This document shows, piece by piece, positions 35,711 to 44,473 of a DNA stretch of 64,000 nucleotides. The stretch lies in assembly GCA_035628875.1 (NCBI GenBank), contig DASPIZ010000070.1:62001-126000 (forward strand), given 5' to 3'. The number at the start of each line of letters is the position of its first letter. Within the stretch, counting starts at the first letter, position 1. The position numbers and the translations under genes are program-made. This DNA is from Ohtaekwangia sp035628875. GTDB lineage: Bacteria; Bacteroidota; Bacteroidia; Cytophagales; Cyclobacteriaceae. Below the pieces are notes generated by a model. The model ran no database searches. It was not told the origin of the DNA and saw only the letters and a list, made by a program, of their open reading frames with translations.

Positions 35711-36355
35711 ATGCAAGACACAACCGAAAGCGACCTCAGCATATTTAGGTCTGTATTTGAGCCGGCGTTGATGGCAAAGGTAGAAGCCAGCGCAACGTTA
35801 ATGAATTTAAACAGCGGAGAAGTGATCATGAAGATTGGGAAACCGGTGTTGGGAATCCCGCTTTTGGTGAAGGGCACTGTGAAGATCAGCAGGATAAATG
35901 ACGAGGGCCAGGAGATACTCCTCTATTATGTTAAAGCGGGAGAAACGTGCGCCATGGCGTTTACTTGTTGGATGACAACGCAGATCAGTTCAGTGAAAAG
36001 CACGGCGGAAGAAGAATGTGTTCTATATGTTATTCCTGGCAAAATCGCGGATGAATGGATGCAACAATATCAGAGTTGGAAAAAATTTATCATGACGACG
36101 ATTCTAGATGGCTTTACAGAAGTAGTAAAAAGTATCGACGACGTTGCCTTCAGGAAAATGGATGACAGGCTTATCAGCTATTTAAAAGAAAAATCGAAAA
36201 TATCCGGTTCTGCACTTGTTAATCTCACGCACCAACAGGTAGCGGACGAACTTGGAACAAACAGAGTAGTTGTTTCAAGGCTCCTGAAAAAAATGGAAAC
36301 CGATGGAAGGGTATTACTTTTCCGTAGTCAGATCAAATTACTTCCACAATTGTAA
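35711..36355 (+). CDS. Crp/Fnr family transcriptional regulator
   Basis: A 214-residue regulator from ATG 35711; the longer frame adds 31 residues unlike the family. A cyclic-nucleotide-type beta-roll occupies about residues 25-125 (LNSGEVIMKIGKPVLGIPLL, LYYVKAGETCAMAF). The C-terminal HTH has LTHQQVADELGTNRVVVSRL. The roll lacks the usual cAMP-binding Arg/Glu pattern by eye, as in many Bacteroidota members, but it carries Cys residues (ETCAMAFTC). The stop codon lies inside a palindrome followed by a second one, just before the methyltransferase gene. Confidence 0.85.
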   Translation: MQDTTESDLSIFRSVFEPALMAKVEASATLMNLNSGEVIMKIGKPVLGIPLLVKGTVKISRINDEGQEILLYYVKAGETCAMAFTCWMTTQISSVKSTAEEECVLYVIPGKIADEWMQQYQSWKKFIMTTILDGFTEVVKSIDDVAFRKMDDRLISYLKEKSKISGSALVNLTHQQVADELGTNRVVVSRLLKKMETDGRVLLFRSQIKLLPQL

Positions 36356-36386
36356 CACATGTTACAGGGAAAAGTAACATCGTTAC
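36351..36386 (+). promoter_or_regulatory. Two palindromes, candidate Crp/Fnr binding sites
   Basis: TGTAACACATGTTACA (36351-36366; 7-bp arms, 2-bp centre) overlaps the stop codon of the Crp/Fnr gene. GTAACATCGTTAC (36374-36386; 5-bp arms) follows, sharing the GTAAC half-site. Crp/Fnr regulators bind such two-fold sites, so regulation of the methyltransferase gene downstream is likely. No exact TAnnTTTG box was found between the sites and ATG 36475. Confidence 0.5.
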
Positions 36387-36474
36387 CAAAAGTTTGCTGT
36401 ATTCCATCTCACATTTGAGTTTACAATCCGTTGCACGATGCTTCGGCCGGATAATTCAACCAACCAATTATTTT

Positions 36475-37308
36475 ATGGAAACAGAGATCGTGATGAACCC
36501 AAACAAAGCGTTATGGGAAAAAGGTGATTTTACCAAGATAGCTTCCACCATGCGTGAAAGCGGAGAGAACCTTGTGTTGCAATTCGGAATAGCGAAAGGA
36601 ATGAAGGTACTGGATGTGGGATGTGGAGATGGAACAACTGCCATTCCCATGGCCAGGCTTGGTGCCGAAGTAACGGGAGTAGACATAGCCCGTAACCTTG
36701 TGAAAGCCGGTAGCGAACGTGTTAAAAAGGAAGGTGTTGCTAACTGCACGTTTCAGGAAGGAGACGTGATGAACCTAGTTGATTTCGAAGATGAGTCATT
36801 CGATCTGGTGGTAAGTATATTCGGTGTGATGTTTGCGCCGCGTCCGATGGATGTTGCGAAAGAGTTGGTGCGTGTGACAAAGACCGGTGGCCGAATTATC
36901 ATGGGGAATTGGATTCCCGGTGACCCGACATTGGTTGCCCAGATACTGAAAGTCAGCTCAGCTTATACACCGCCACCGCCGGAGGGTTTTATAAGTCCGA
37001 TGTTGTGGGGTGTTGAAAGCCACGTCATCGAACGTTTCGGCAATGCAGGAGTCTCGAAAGAAAACATTTCATTCAAACGCGAAACCTTCACATTTAATAC
37101 TACAAGCGCTCCCGCGGAATTTGTCGATTTGTTCCGAAAGTATTATGGGCCTACGATGAACGCCTTTGAAGCGGCAGAAAAAAGTGGTAAAGCACAACAG
37201 TTGCAGGATGAGCTGGTGGCTTTATTTGAAAGTCATAATGGCACGGGTAATAAAAACACAACGTCCATTCCTGCAACGTTCCTCCTGGTTACCGTTCTAT
37301 TTGACTGA
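36475..37308 (+). CDS. Class I SAM-dependent methyltransferase
   Basis: A 277-residue protein from ATG 36475; the open frame runs 27 codons further up into the regulatory region. The Rossmann motifs are clear: KVLDVGCGDGTTAIPMARLG, then EVTGVDIA for the acidic ribose ligand, and FDLVVSIFGVMFAPRP. The C-terminus (FNTTSAPAEFVDLFRKYYGP) forms a lid as in small-molecule UbiE-like enzymes. The substrate is not predictable. It follows the Crp/Fnr regulator and its palindromes, so it is probably the regulated target. Confidence 0.85.
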   Translation: METEIVMNPNKALWEKGDFTKIASTMRESGENLVLQFGIAKGMKVLDVGCGDGTTAIPMARLGAEVTGVDIARNLVKAGSERVKKEGVANCTFQEGDVMNLVDFEDESFDLVVSIFGVMFAPRPMDVAKELVRVTKTGGRIIMGNWIPGDPTLVAQILKVSSAYTPPPPEGFISPMLWGVESHVIERFGNAGVSKENISFKRETFTFNTTSAPAEFVDLFRKYYGPTMNAFEAAEKSGKAQQLQDELVALFESHNGTGNKNTTSIPATFLLVTVLFD

Positions 37309-37482
37309 GCAACTAAGCACGCTGAGGGTCGCTGTGTGGCCTTCGTGTGTTTGGCTATTTAATCAATTCAACTGAGCGCTACACCTGGTTATGAAAACGT
37401 TTTCTTGAAAGGAATCTGAACGGCTTGAAATTCGTTTATCTCAATGCTGTCCCTTTGGTGTGATCATTGCTACATCATCCAA

Positions 37483-37905
37483 ATGAAAAAGAGATTTGTC
37501 TGGATCATCGGTGTGAGTATTTTAGTCCTTCTCGTTACCCGTCAGGGTTATTTACATTTTGCCAAACGTAAAGCGGAAAAAGCATGGTACGTTTCTAGGC
37601 TTCACTACAAATGTTCGGCTGAGATCCACGCGATCATTCGTCCGGGAAGAGCTTTGTTAAGAATAACCGCCGGAGATCTCAACGAAGATCGCGAGTGGGA
37701 ATTGAAGCCGCAGCTTCGCGAACATCGCGTCCTGCATCTGGCCATTGCAAAGGATTCATTGTACGACTTGCGCGTTCCCAATGGAGTGTTGGCAGGTGAT
37801 AGCGTGTGCATCAACTCAGATGATGATAAATTGTCGGTCTACCGGAACGGAAAATTAGTGATTACCAGTCCCTTGTCAAGTTCTTTGCGGGCAAGTCCCT
37901 TTTGA
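37483..37905 (+). CDS. Membrane-anchored hypothetical protein
   Basis: A 140-residue protein from ATG 37483, which opens directly into one hydrophobic helix (RFVWIIGVSILVLLV) preceded by basic residues. The remaining part is a small soluble domain, probably periplasmic, with strands such as GRALLRITAGDL and KLSVYRNGKLVITSP. No family is recognised. It converges with the LacI-type gene. Confidence 0.5.
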   Translation: MKKRFVWIIGVSILVLLVTRQGYLHFAKRKAEKAWYVSRLHYKCSAEIHAIIRPGRALLRITAGDLNEDREWELKPQLREHRVLHLAIAKDSLYDLRVPNGVLAGDSVCINSDDDKLSVYRNGKLVITSPLSSSLRASPF

Positions 37906-37977
37906 GTCGTCTTTTTTGATTAAGTCAGATTTTTAATAAAAATATCGCGTAGTTACCATTCATGATGCTTTTGACAA

Positions 37978-39009
37978 TTATTCGCGATCAGGTTTTGTTG
38001 TATCGCGTAAAATTAGTTGTGTAGGAAGTACTTCTGTAATTATTGTTTGAATATCAATATTGTCAAGATGCGCGAACAATATTTCGGCAGCACGTTTTCC
38101 AACGTGTTCCGCGGGCTGCGTAACAGTCGTAATGCGCGGTCTTGTAAACGCTGCGATGGGTTCACCGGCAAAACCAATGATGCTGATTTCTTCAGGCACC
38201 TTAATATTCAATTCCTGAAGGAGACAAAGTGCGTCGTAGGCAATATAATCGGAGAAACAAAAGAGGCCATCGATGTCGTGATTACTTAACAAGGCCCTTA
38301 ACTCGGTTTTCCAACTGTCGATATCCTTGATATACGGAAGTTTAAGGGCTTCGTTAGTAGCGAATCCATTTTTACGAAGCCCTTCGCGATAACCCGTTTC
38401 ACGACTGAAGTTCGTTGAAAGATCTTCCGGACCACAGAGGTATGCAATTTTTCGGCAACCGGTTTTTACCAGATGATCTATGGCTGCGGTTGCGCCATCA
38501 AAATCGTTTGTCGTTACGTATGAGGCTTTTAAATCTTCGCATATCCGATCAAAGAAGACGATGGGAACACCACTGAGGATACATTCTTTGTAAAATTTAA
38601 ATCCTTCATTGTCCTCGTTGTTACTTGCATAACATACGATAATTCCTTCCACCAGAAGGTTATTCAATGTATGTGCAGCCTTCAGTTCTTTTTTGTGGTC
38701 ATCGTTATGTGTATTGACAATCAGGTTATATCCCTTCTCACTAACCACTTTGTCAACGCCTTTTAACACCAAGGAAAAAAAATGATGCGTAAATTCAGGA
38801 AGAATCAGGCCAATATGATTTGATCTGTTCTGGTTAAGATTGAAAGCAAATGGGTTTTTCGAATAACCCCACCGGTTTGCCAAAGCAGAAACCTGGTTTC
38901 GCACACGCTCACTTATCCTTTTGTCATTTGCCAATGCTCTGGAGATGGTTGAAACGGATAGCCCAAGCTCTTCCGCAATGTCCTTTATGCGTACACGATT
39001 TTTATCCAC
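37978..39009 (-). CDS. LacI family transcriptional regulator of the deoxysugar operon
   Basis: A 343-residue regulator. I start it at GTG 39009 (VDKNRVRIKDIAEELGLSVS), which places the HTH at the N-terminus and gives the normal family length. The open frame continues to 39153, but that part overlaps the operator region and is not HTH-like. HTH: IKDIAEELGLSVSTISRAL; hinge NRWGYSKNPFAF; periplasmic-binding-protein-like sugar domain thereafter (HIGLILPEFTHHFFSLVLKG, ISIIGFAGEPIAAFTRPRIT). It is divergent from the fucose-type operon, and a typical LacI operator lies between them. Confidence 0.88.
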   Translation of the reverse strand: MDKNRVRIKDIAEELGLSVSTISRALANDKRISERVRNQVSALANRWGYSKNPFAFNLNQNRSNHIGLILPEFTHHFFSLVLKGVDKVVSEKGYNLIVNTHNDDHKKELKAAHTLNNLLVEGIIVCYASNNEDNEGFKFYKECILSGVPIVFFDRICEDLKASYVTTNDFDGATAAIDHLVKTGCRKIAYLCGPEDLSTNFSRETGYREGLRKNGFATNEALKLPYIKDIDSWKTELRALLSNHDIDGLFCFSDYIAYDALCLLQELNIKVPEEISIIGFAGEPIAAFTRPRITTVTQPAEHVGKRAAEILFAHLDNIDIQTIITEVLPTQLILRDTTKPDRE

Positions 39010-39385
39010 GCCTACTTCAGCATTTAGTTCTATAAATCCATGGGGTAAAACTCCATTTCGGGTGCACGGAAACAACCCTATGGCCAATAAAATTACAGAA
39101 TTATTTGGGGTGCTGTTGAACTTGGGCGGTTTTTGATGAAGACAAAAAATCAATGTGCAAACGGTTGCATTTCACCGCTTTCATTTTATACATATATTTC
39201 TAATTGAAATCAGCACACCTGATCTGTCGTTGTTGGAGAAGCTGTTTTTCCCCTTGTCCAGCGATGGATACTGGCAGAATAGAATACAAACGGCTTATTC
39301 GGTACCGTAGTTTATTTCTTTGTAGTACCTACTTTGCTATTAAAATTATACTATAAATGGAATCACTTTAACCACGTCGCATTTA
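39010..39385. other. Divergent control region of the deoxysugar operon
   Basis: A 376-bp gap with the operator listed separately. TACTTTG at 39331-39337, close to a -7 box with one base fewer in the spacer, lies about 50 bases before the mutarotase ATG. CGGTACCG forms a small palindrome at 39300-39307. No other structure was seen. Confidence 0.4.
39156..39169. promoter_or_regulatory. LacI-type operator
   Basis: TGCAAACGGTTGCA is a near-perfect 14-bp palindrome of the form TGCAAnCGnTTGCA. A central CG with flanking TTGCA arms is the usual recognition sequence of LacI family proteins. It lies 147 bases upstream of the LacI gene start and 216 bases upstream of the operon start. Confidence 0.7.
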
Positions 39386-39712
39386 ATGAAATATTGTTTA
39401 GCCCTTGACCTGAACGACGATGCCGAAGTCATTGCTGAATATGAGAAATGGCATCAGCATGTTTGGCCCGAAGTAAAAACAAGCATCCTTGATTCTGGTA
39501 TAACACAGATGGAAATTTATCGTACCGGCAACAGGCTCTTTATGATTATGGAAACGCTGGAAGATTTTAGCTTTGAACGTAAAGCTGAACAAGATCGTAA
39601 TAATCCACTTGTAATGGAGTGGGAAAAGCTGATGTGGAGTTATCAAAAGGCATTACCCTGGGCAAAACCAGCAGAGAAATGGGTACGCATGGAATGTATA
39701 TTTAAACTTTAG
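39386..39712 (+). CDS. L-rhamnose/L-fucose mutarotase-type protein
   Basis: A 108-residue protein of the RhaM-like mutarotase family, which interconverts sugar anomers: ALDLNDDAEVIAEYEKWHQH, VWPEVKTSILDSGITQMEIY, and MEWEKLMWSYQKALPWA. First gene of the operon, 4 bp from the lactonase-type gene. In the oxidative L-fucose pathway a mutarotase supplies the anomer used by the dehydrogenase; with the next three genes this makes L-fucose (or L-galactose, L-rhamnose) the likely substrate. Confidence 0.8.
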   Translation: MKYCLALDLNDDAEVIAEYEKWHQHVWPEVKTSILDSGITQMEIYRTGNRLFMIMETLEDFSFERKAEQDRNNPLVMEWEKLMWSYQKALPWAKPAEKWVRMECIFKL

Positions 39713-39716
39713 CAGG

Positions 39717-40547
39717 ATGCAAAGAATCGATGCTCATCAGCATTTCTGGAAATATACACCTGATCGTGATCAATGGATCACGGACAATATGGGTATAATT
39801 AAGCGGGATTTCCTGCCGGAAGATATCGCGCCTGTCTTACAACGAAATAATATTGATGGATGTGTTGTTGTCCAGTCAAGCCAGTCTACTGAAGAAAATC
39901 ACTTTCAACTGAATAATGCATCCGCGCACGAGTGCATCAAAGGTGTAGTTGGGTGGGTTGATTTCCAGGCTTCTGATATTGACGAGCAACTAAGCTATTA
40001 CAAACAGTTTGGTAAGATGAAGGGCTTTCGTCATGTTCTGCAAGATGAAAAGGAACGCGATTTTATGCTACAACGTCGGTTTATGGACGGTATTGGTTTA
40101 CTGAAGGATCACAATTTTACGTATGATTTGCTTGTGCTTCCTGATCAGTTGAAATACTTAAGAGATTTTGTGTCGATTTTTCCTGATCAGCGATTTGTAC
40201 TTGACCACCTGGCTAAACCCCATGTTAAGGAAAAAGAAATTTTACGCTGGAAAAAGGATATTGTCGCTCTGGCTAGTCATGAAAATGTTTACTGTAAGGT
40301 CTCGGGAATGATTACAGAAGCGGATTGGCATACATGGAGGTCATCAGATTTTACACCTTATCTCGATGTAGTTGTAGAATCGTTTGGCATGAAACGGCTG
40401 ATGTTTGGTTCTGATTGGCCGGTATGTCTGTTGGCCGGAACGTATGAAAGAATGCTAGCTGTTGTAACGGAATACTTCGGTTCCTTCAGTCAAAATGAAC
40501 AGCAACTTCTCTATGGTAAAAATGCGATAGATTTTTATAACCTATAA
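39717..40547 (+). CDS. Amidohydrolase family sugar lactonase (L-fuconolactonase-like)
   Basis: A 276-residue TIM-barrel hydrolase of the COG3618 group. The N-terminal RIDAHQHFWKY gives the HxH metal motif, FVLDHLAKPH a later His, and MFGSDWPVCLL the catalytic Asp. The family includes L-fucono-1,5-lactonase and L-rhamnono-lactonase, which open the lactone produced by the sugar dehydrogenase. AGG precedes the ATG, which is four bases after the mutarotase stop. Operon context supports the sugar-acid role. Confidence 0.82.
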   Translation: MQRIDAHQHFWKYTPDRDQWITDNMGIIKRDFLPEDIAPVLQRNNIDGCVVVQSSQSTEENHFQLNNASAHECIKGVVGWVDFQASDIDEQLSYYKQFGKMKGFRHVLQDEKERDFMLQRRFMDGIGLLKDHNFTYDLLVLPDQLKYLRDFVSIFPDQRFVLDHLAKPHVKEKEILRWKKDIVALASHENVYCKVSGMITEADWHTWRSSDFTPYLDVVVESFGMKRLMFGSDWPVCLLAGTYERMLAVVTEYFGSFSQNEQQLLYGKNAIDFYNL

Positions 40548-40556
40548 TAATTAACA

Positions 40557-41345
40557 ATGGACTTACATTTAAAAAACAAAATCATCATCGTAACCGGTGG
40601 AGCTAAGGGAATCGGTGAAGGTATTGTAAAAGTATTGGCGGCAGAGGGTGCAATTCCGGTTATTATTGGTCGTAATAAAGCAGATAATCAACGGGTTGTT
40701 GAAGCTATTGAACAGGCAGGGGGAAAAGCTTCATACGTAGTAGCTGAGTTAACGGATCCGTCCGCATCGAAACATGCCGTTGATCAAGTGATAAAAACGC
40801 ATGGCAAGATTGATGGCGTTGTAAACAACGCAGGCGTAAATGATGGCGTGGGTTTAGAGAATGGTAACTATGAAAAATTCATGGCGTCAATCCATAAAAA
40901 CCTGGTTCATTATTATCTTATTGTACACCATGCACTTCCTTTTTTAAAAGAGACACATGGAGCGATTGTTAATATTAGTTCTAAAACAGCTGATACTGGT
41001 CAGGGCGGAACGTCAGCTTACGCCGCATCAAATGGTGGACGCAATGCTTTGACCCGCGAATGGGCCGTTGATTTATTGCCATTCGGGATTAGAGTTAATG
41101 CGATCATTGTTGCGGAATGCTTTACACCGCTGTATGCAAACTGGGTCGCGCAGTTTCCTGATCCGCAAGCCAAGTTAAAGGAGATTGAATCCAAAATCCC
41201 TTTGGGAAATAGAATGACCACCGCCGAAGAGATTGGCAATACGACGGCTTTTTTACTTTCGGATCGATCCAGTCACACTACAGGTCAACTGCTGTATGTT
41301 GATGGAGGATACGTTCATCTGGATAGAGCGTTATTGCATGAATGA
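40557..41345 (+). CDS. SDR family oxidoreductase, L-fucose dehydrogenase-like
   Basis: A 262-residue classical short-chain dehydrogenase. Cofactor loop GGAKGIGEG, NNAGVND, and catalytic Ser142 (NISSK) with Tyr155 (SAYAAS). The usual catalytic Lys four residues after Tyr is Asn159 here (Y-A-A-S-N), although the Ser-Tyr spacing of 13 is normal. GQGGTSAYAAS is like L-fucose dehydrogenases. It should oxidise the sugar at C1 to the lactone. The missing Lys may lower or change activity, or another residue may take over. It lies between lactonase and Zn-dehydrogenase genes. Confidence 0.8.
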   Translation: MDLHLKNKIIIVTGGAKGIGEGIVKVLAAEGAIPVIIGRNKADNQRVVEAIEQAGGKASYVVAELTDPSASKHAVDQVIKTHGKIDGVVNNAGVNDGVGLENGNYEKFMASIHKNLVHYYLIVHHALPFLKETHGAIVNISSKTADTGQGGTSAYAASNGGRNALTREWAVDLLPFGIRVNAIIVAECFTPLYANWVAQFPDPQAKLKEIESKIPLGNRMTTAEEIGNTTAFLLSDRSSHTTGQLLYVDGGYVHLDRALLHE

Positions 41346-41393
41346 GTCATAAGCACGTATGCATCATAGTGAAATGGTTTTAAATGTAAAAAT

Positions 41394-42407
41394 ATGAAGG
41401 TATTGACTTGCGTTAGCCCGCATGATCTTAAATACGAGGAACGTGAGCAACCTCAAATACAACCAGGGAATACGATACTGAAAATAAAAAGAATTGGAAT
41501 ATGTGGAACCGATCTGCATGCTTTTGAAGGAACACAACCTTTCTTTTCGTATCCACGAATACTAGGACACGAATTGTCGGGTGAAATCGTCGAGAGTAAC
41601 GGTGCGCAGGGTTTTTCGCAGGGCGAAACCGTAACATTTATTCCTTATTTTAATTGTCAAAAATGTATCGCTTGTCGGCGCGGGACACCAAATTGCTGTG
41701 AGAAGATTAATGTGTTTGGAGTGCATATCGATGGTGGCATGTGTGAATACGTATCGGTGCCTTCTCATGCATTGGTGCATGGTGAAGGGCTTGATGCATC
41801 AACGCTCGCGCTCGTTGAACCGCTTGCCATTGGTTCACATGGCATACACAGGGCTGGAGTGAGGGAAGGGGAGTATGTACTCGTCATTGGTGCTGGTCCG
41901 ATTGGATTGGGCACAATGGAGTTTGCACGTATCGCTGGGGCGAATGTTATTGCATTGGATGTTAACGAAGCACGACTTAAGTTTTGCAAGGATAATTTGA
42001 ATGTCGATCACACCATTAACCCGCAGAATACCGATCCTGTTGAGCAGCTTCGCGAAATCACTAACGGCGATATGCCCACGGTTGTTATCGACGCCACCGG
42101 AAATTTAAAAGCCATCAATCAGGCTTTCAACTATATGGCGCACGGTGGCCGCTATGTATTGATCGGATTACAAAAAAACGATATCAGTTTTTCTCATCCC
42201 GATTTTCATAAGAGAGAATCTACACTTATGAGTAGCCGTAATGCTACGCGCCAGGATTTTGAACATGTGATTGATGCGCTTAAGAATAATCACATAAAGC
42301 CTTCGAGGTATATCACACACCATGTGCCATTCAGTGAAGTAGTGTCTAATTTTAATAGCTGGCTCAATCCTGCATCTGGTGTTATTAAAGCAATGGTTGA
42401 AATGTAG
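41394..42407 (+). CDS. Zinc-dependent alcohol dehydrogenase family protein
   Basis: A 337-residue medium-chain dehydrogenase. Catalytic zinc ligands are in GICGTDLHAFEG and ILGHELSGEI. The structural zinc loop has C-x2-C-x2-C-x7-C (NCQKCIACRRGTPNCC). The NAD(P) site is GAGPIGLGTMEFA, followed by VIALDVNEARL. In the oxidative fucose pathway a dehydrogenase acts on 2-keto-3-deoxy-L-fuconate, usually an SDR; this enzyme may fill that step or an alternative polyol or sugar-acid oxidation. It ends the operon; the L-fuconate dehydratase is not in the window. Confidence 0.82.
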   Translation: MKVLTCVSPHDLKYEEREQPQIQPGNTILKIKRIGICGTDLHAFEGTQPFFSYPRILGHELSGEIVESNGAQGFSQGETVTFIPYFNCQKCIACRRGTPNCCEKINVFGVHIDGGMCEYVSVPSHALVHGEGLDASTLALVEPLAIGSHGIHRAGVREGEYVLVIGAGPIGLGTMEFARIAGANVIALDVNEARLKFCKDNLNVDHTINPQNTDPVEQLREITNGDMPTVVIDATGNLKAINQAFNYMAHGGRYVLIGLQKNDISFSHPDFHKRESTLMSSRNATRQDFEHVIDALKNNHIKPSRYITHHVPFSEVVSNFNSWLNPASGVIKAMVEM

Positions 42408-42728
42408 GTAAAGTACAGGATTCATGGGTTGGAGCTGAATAGCTAAGATTAATCACATAGCATGGCGCGAAAGACTCTTTTCATAACGGATACATATCAC
42501 GTCCGTTACATTTACACAAAAGCAAACTGAGGTATCCTAAAACAAAAAGGTTAAATTGACGCATAAGTAACATAGACGTAAGGATACTTTGCTGTGGTGG
42601 GTTTGCGGTAATACATTATTCTGGTTATCGCGTGTCATTTTTTTCATGTTGGAAATAAATTGTTGGGTAATAGTGTAATGTGAAGATACCCGCTTCGAAT
42701 AATTTTCTACTTTTACCATAAAAGTTTA
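42408..42728. other. Intergenic region
   Basis: A gap of 321 bp between genes on the same strand. GGTATCCT near 42532 and AGGATAC near 42577 form a weak inverted pair. No open frame or clear promoter box is seen. Confidence 0.35.
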
Positions 42729-43364
42729 ATGGAACCCGATAAAATGACTTCAAGACTCGAGGCCTTCAGCGATGGGGTTTTTGGTTTCGCGATCACGCTT
42801 CTTGTGCTCGATATTCACGTGCCATCAGCTAATGGCGATCTTTCTTTAATTAGTCTACTGACTGCTGATTGGGCAACCTATCTCGCATTCCTGATTGGTT
42901 TTTTTACAATTTTGATTTGTTGGATCAATCATCATTTTATGTTCAGCTATATTTATAAAAATAACAGTAAGTTATTATTGATAAACGGATTCAAATTACT
43001 TGTCGTGACGTTTACTCCTTTTGCTACGGCTGTGTTGTCAAGGTATATTAATACAGATCAACAGGAAACTGCTGTTAATCTTTATACTTTTAATTTCGCA
43101 TTGATGGGGTTGTCGATGTTTGGTATTTGGTTGTATGCATCGCGTAAAGGATTTTTGAAAACCGAAACGCAGACAAGCATGAAAATAATCAGCCGGTATT
43201 ATTTTCTTGCACCAACGTTATCGTTTTTGATTTTTGCACTCTCGTTTGTGAATGTTTGGTTATGTCTTGGGTTATCAGGTATCATGTTTGTAGTCTTCCT
43301 TTTTCCCGAGCAGGCAATACGCTATGTTTCGCCCATTGGTTCAAGGGCTGAAGGTTATGGATGA
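42729..43364 (+). CDS. TMEM175 family (DUF1211) potassium channel-like protein
   Basis: A 211-residue membrane protein. The family signature is at the start: RLEAFSDGVFGFAITLLVLD, containing the FSD motif and the pore-lining residues of helix 1. About five or six helices follow. Bacterial TMEM175 proteins form tetrameric potassium-permeable channels with one such unit per subunit, which fits the length. No functional link with the neighbours is seen. Confidence 0.85.
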   Translation: MEPDKMTSRLEAFSDGVFGFAITLLVLDIHVPSANGDLSLISLLTADWATYLAFLIGFFTILICWINHHFMFSYIYKNNSKLLLINGFKLLVVTFTPFATAVLSRYINTDQQETAVNLYTFNFALMGLSMFGIWLYASRKGFLKTETQTSMKIISRYYFLAPTLSFLIFALSFVNVWLCLGLSGIMFVVFLFPEQAIRYVSPIGSRAEGYG

Positions 43365-43552
43365 TGATTAAGTTCGGTTAAGTGTTCGTATTTTTCTCCT
43401 GAACCAGGTTTTCCAATGACGTAGTCTGGGATTTTATCATATGTGGTTAAACTAGTTCATCTATTGCACATCCATGATATCAATGTATATTTATGCTGAG
43501 GGAGGAGTATAGCGATGACAGAAATTTCTCCGAACAATCTAAATTTAATACG

Positions 43553-44338
43553 ATGCAACGATATTCTAAACTGTTATCATTGGTGTTTGTGTCGATGCTT
43601 TTCTGTTGTAAAACTGCGCCACAAAAAGACGACGAGTGGATACCCTTGTTCAATGGAAAAGATCTAAACGACTGGATTGTCAAAATTCATCACTACGAAA
43701 CGGGTGATAATTTCGACAGCACATTCCGGGTTGAAGATGGAATCATTAAGGTTCGCTATGATCATTATGGAGATTTTAATGATCGGTTCGGGCACTTGTT
43801 TTACAAAACACCTTTCTCAAGTTATCATTTAAAATTAGAATATCAATTTACGGGTTCTCTGCAACCAGGTGCTCCGGATTATACTATTTTGAATAGTGGT
43901 GTAATGTTTCATGCACAAGATCCGGCAACAATATTAAAAGAACAGGACTGGCCCATTTCCGTGGAGATGCAATTTCTGGCATCGCTCGGCGATGGTTCGC
44001 CGAGGCCAACAGGAAATATGTGTTCACCAGGTACCGACATTGTTTATCAAGGCAAGAAATATGACGGTCACTGTCTCAACTCAACATCGAAAACATTTGA
44101 CGCGGATGAATGGGTAGCTGCCGAGCTCATTGTGTTAAAGGATTCGTTGATCACGCATATCATTAATGGTGATACCGTACTACAATACTCCAATCCTTCG
44201 ATTGGTGGGGGAGTCGCTTCGCGGTACGATCCGGCACAGTTTGTTGAGGGTAAACCACTCACATCCGGATACATCGGCTTGCAAAGTGAAGGTCAGCCAA
44301 TTCAGTTTCGGAACATTTATTTGAAAGAGATTAAGTAG
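43553..44338 (+). CDS. DUF1080 (3-keto-disaccharide hydrolase-type) lipoprotein
   Basis: A 261-residue lipoprotein from ATG 43553, where MQRYSKLLSLVFVSMLFCC gives signal and lipobox; the frame is open for 20 codons more. The mature part is DUF1080, a concanavalin-like fold: EWIPLFNGKDLNDWIVKI, then DGIIKVRYDHYG, SGVMFHAQDP, VEMQFLASLGDG and the final GYIGLQSEGQPIQFRNI. Members of this family hydrolyse 3-keto-glycosides; others may only bind glycans. No partner oxidoreductase is adjacent. Confidence 0.8.
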   Translation: MQRYSKLLSLVFVSMLFCCKTAPQKDDEWIPLFNGKDLNDWIVKIHHYETGDNFDSTFRVEDGIIKVRYDHYGDFNDRFGHLFYKTPFSSYHLKLEYQFTGSLQPGAPDYTILNSGVMFHAQDPATILKEQDWPISVEMQFLASLGDGSPRPTGNMCSPGTDIVYQGKKYDGHCLNSTSKTFDADEWVAAELIVLKDSLITHIINGDTVLQYSNPSIGGGVASRYDPAQFVEGKPLTSGYIGLQSEGQPIQFRNIYLKEIK

Positions 44339-44473
44339 CGCTTTTAACATCCGTTTAGGATTGAACTATTTTGCCGATTGCCTGAACCTTGGAAGTCCCA
44401 ATACGGACAAAAATACAAAGAGCGCAACCTGACTGGGATATCTCGCGATTCAACACTATTAGATAGAGTCACT

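Noticed and set aside
39010..39153. 48-residue N-terminal extension of the LacI-type regulator
   Set aside because: It would put residues before the HTH, which is always N-terminal in LacI proteins, and it runs towards the operator. GTG 39009 gives the usual length.
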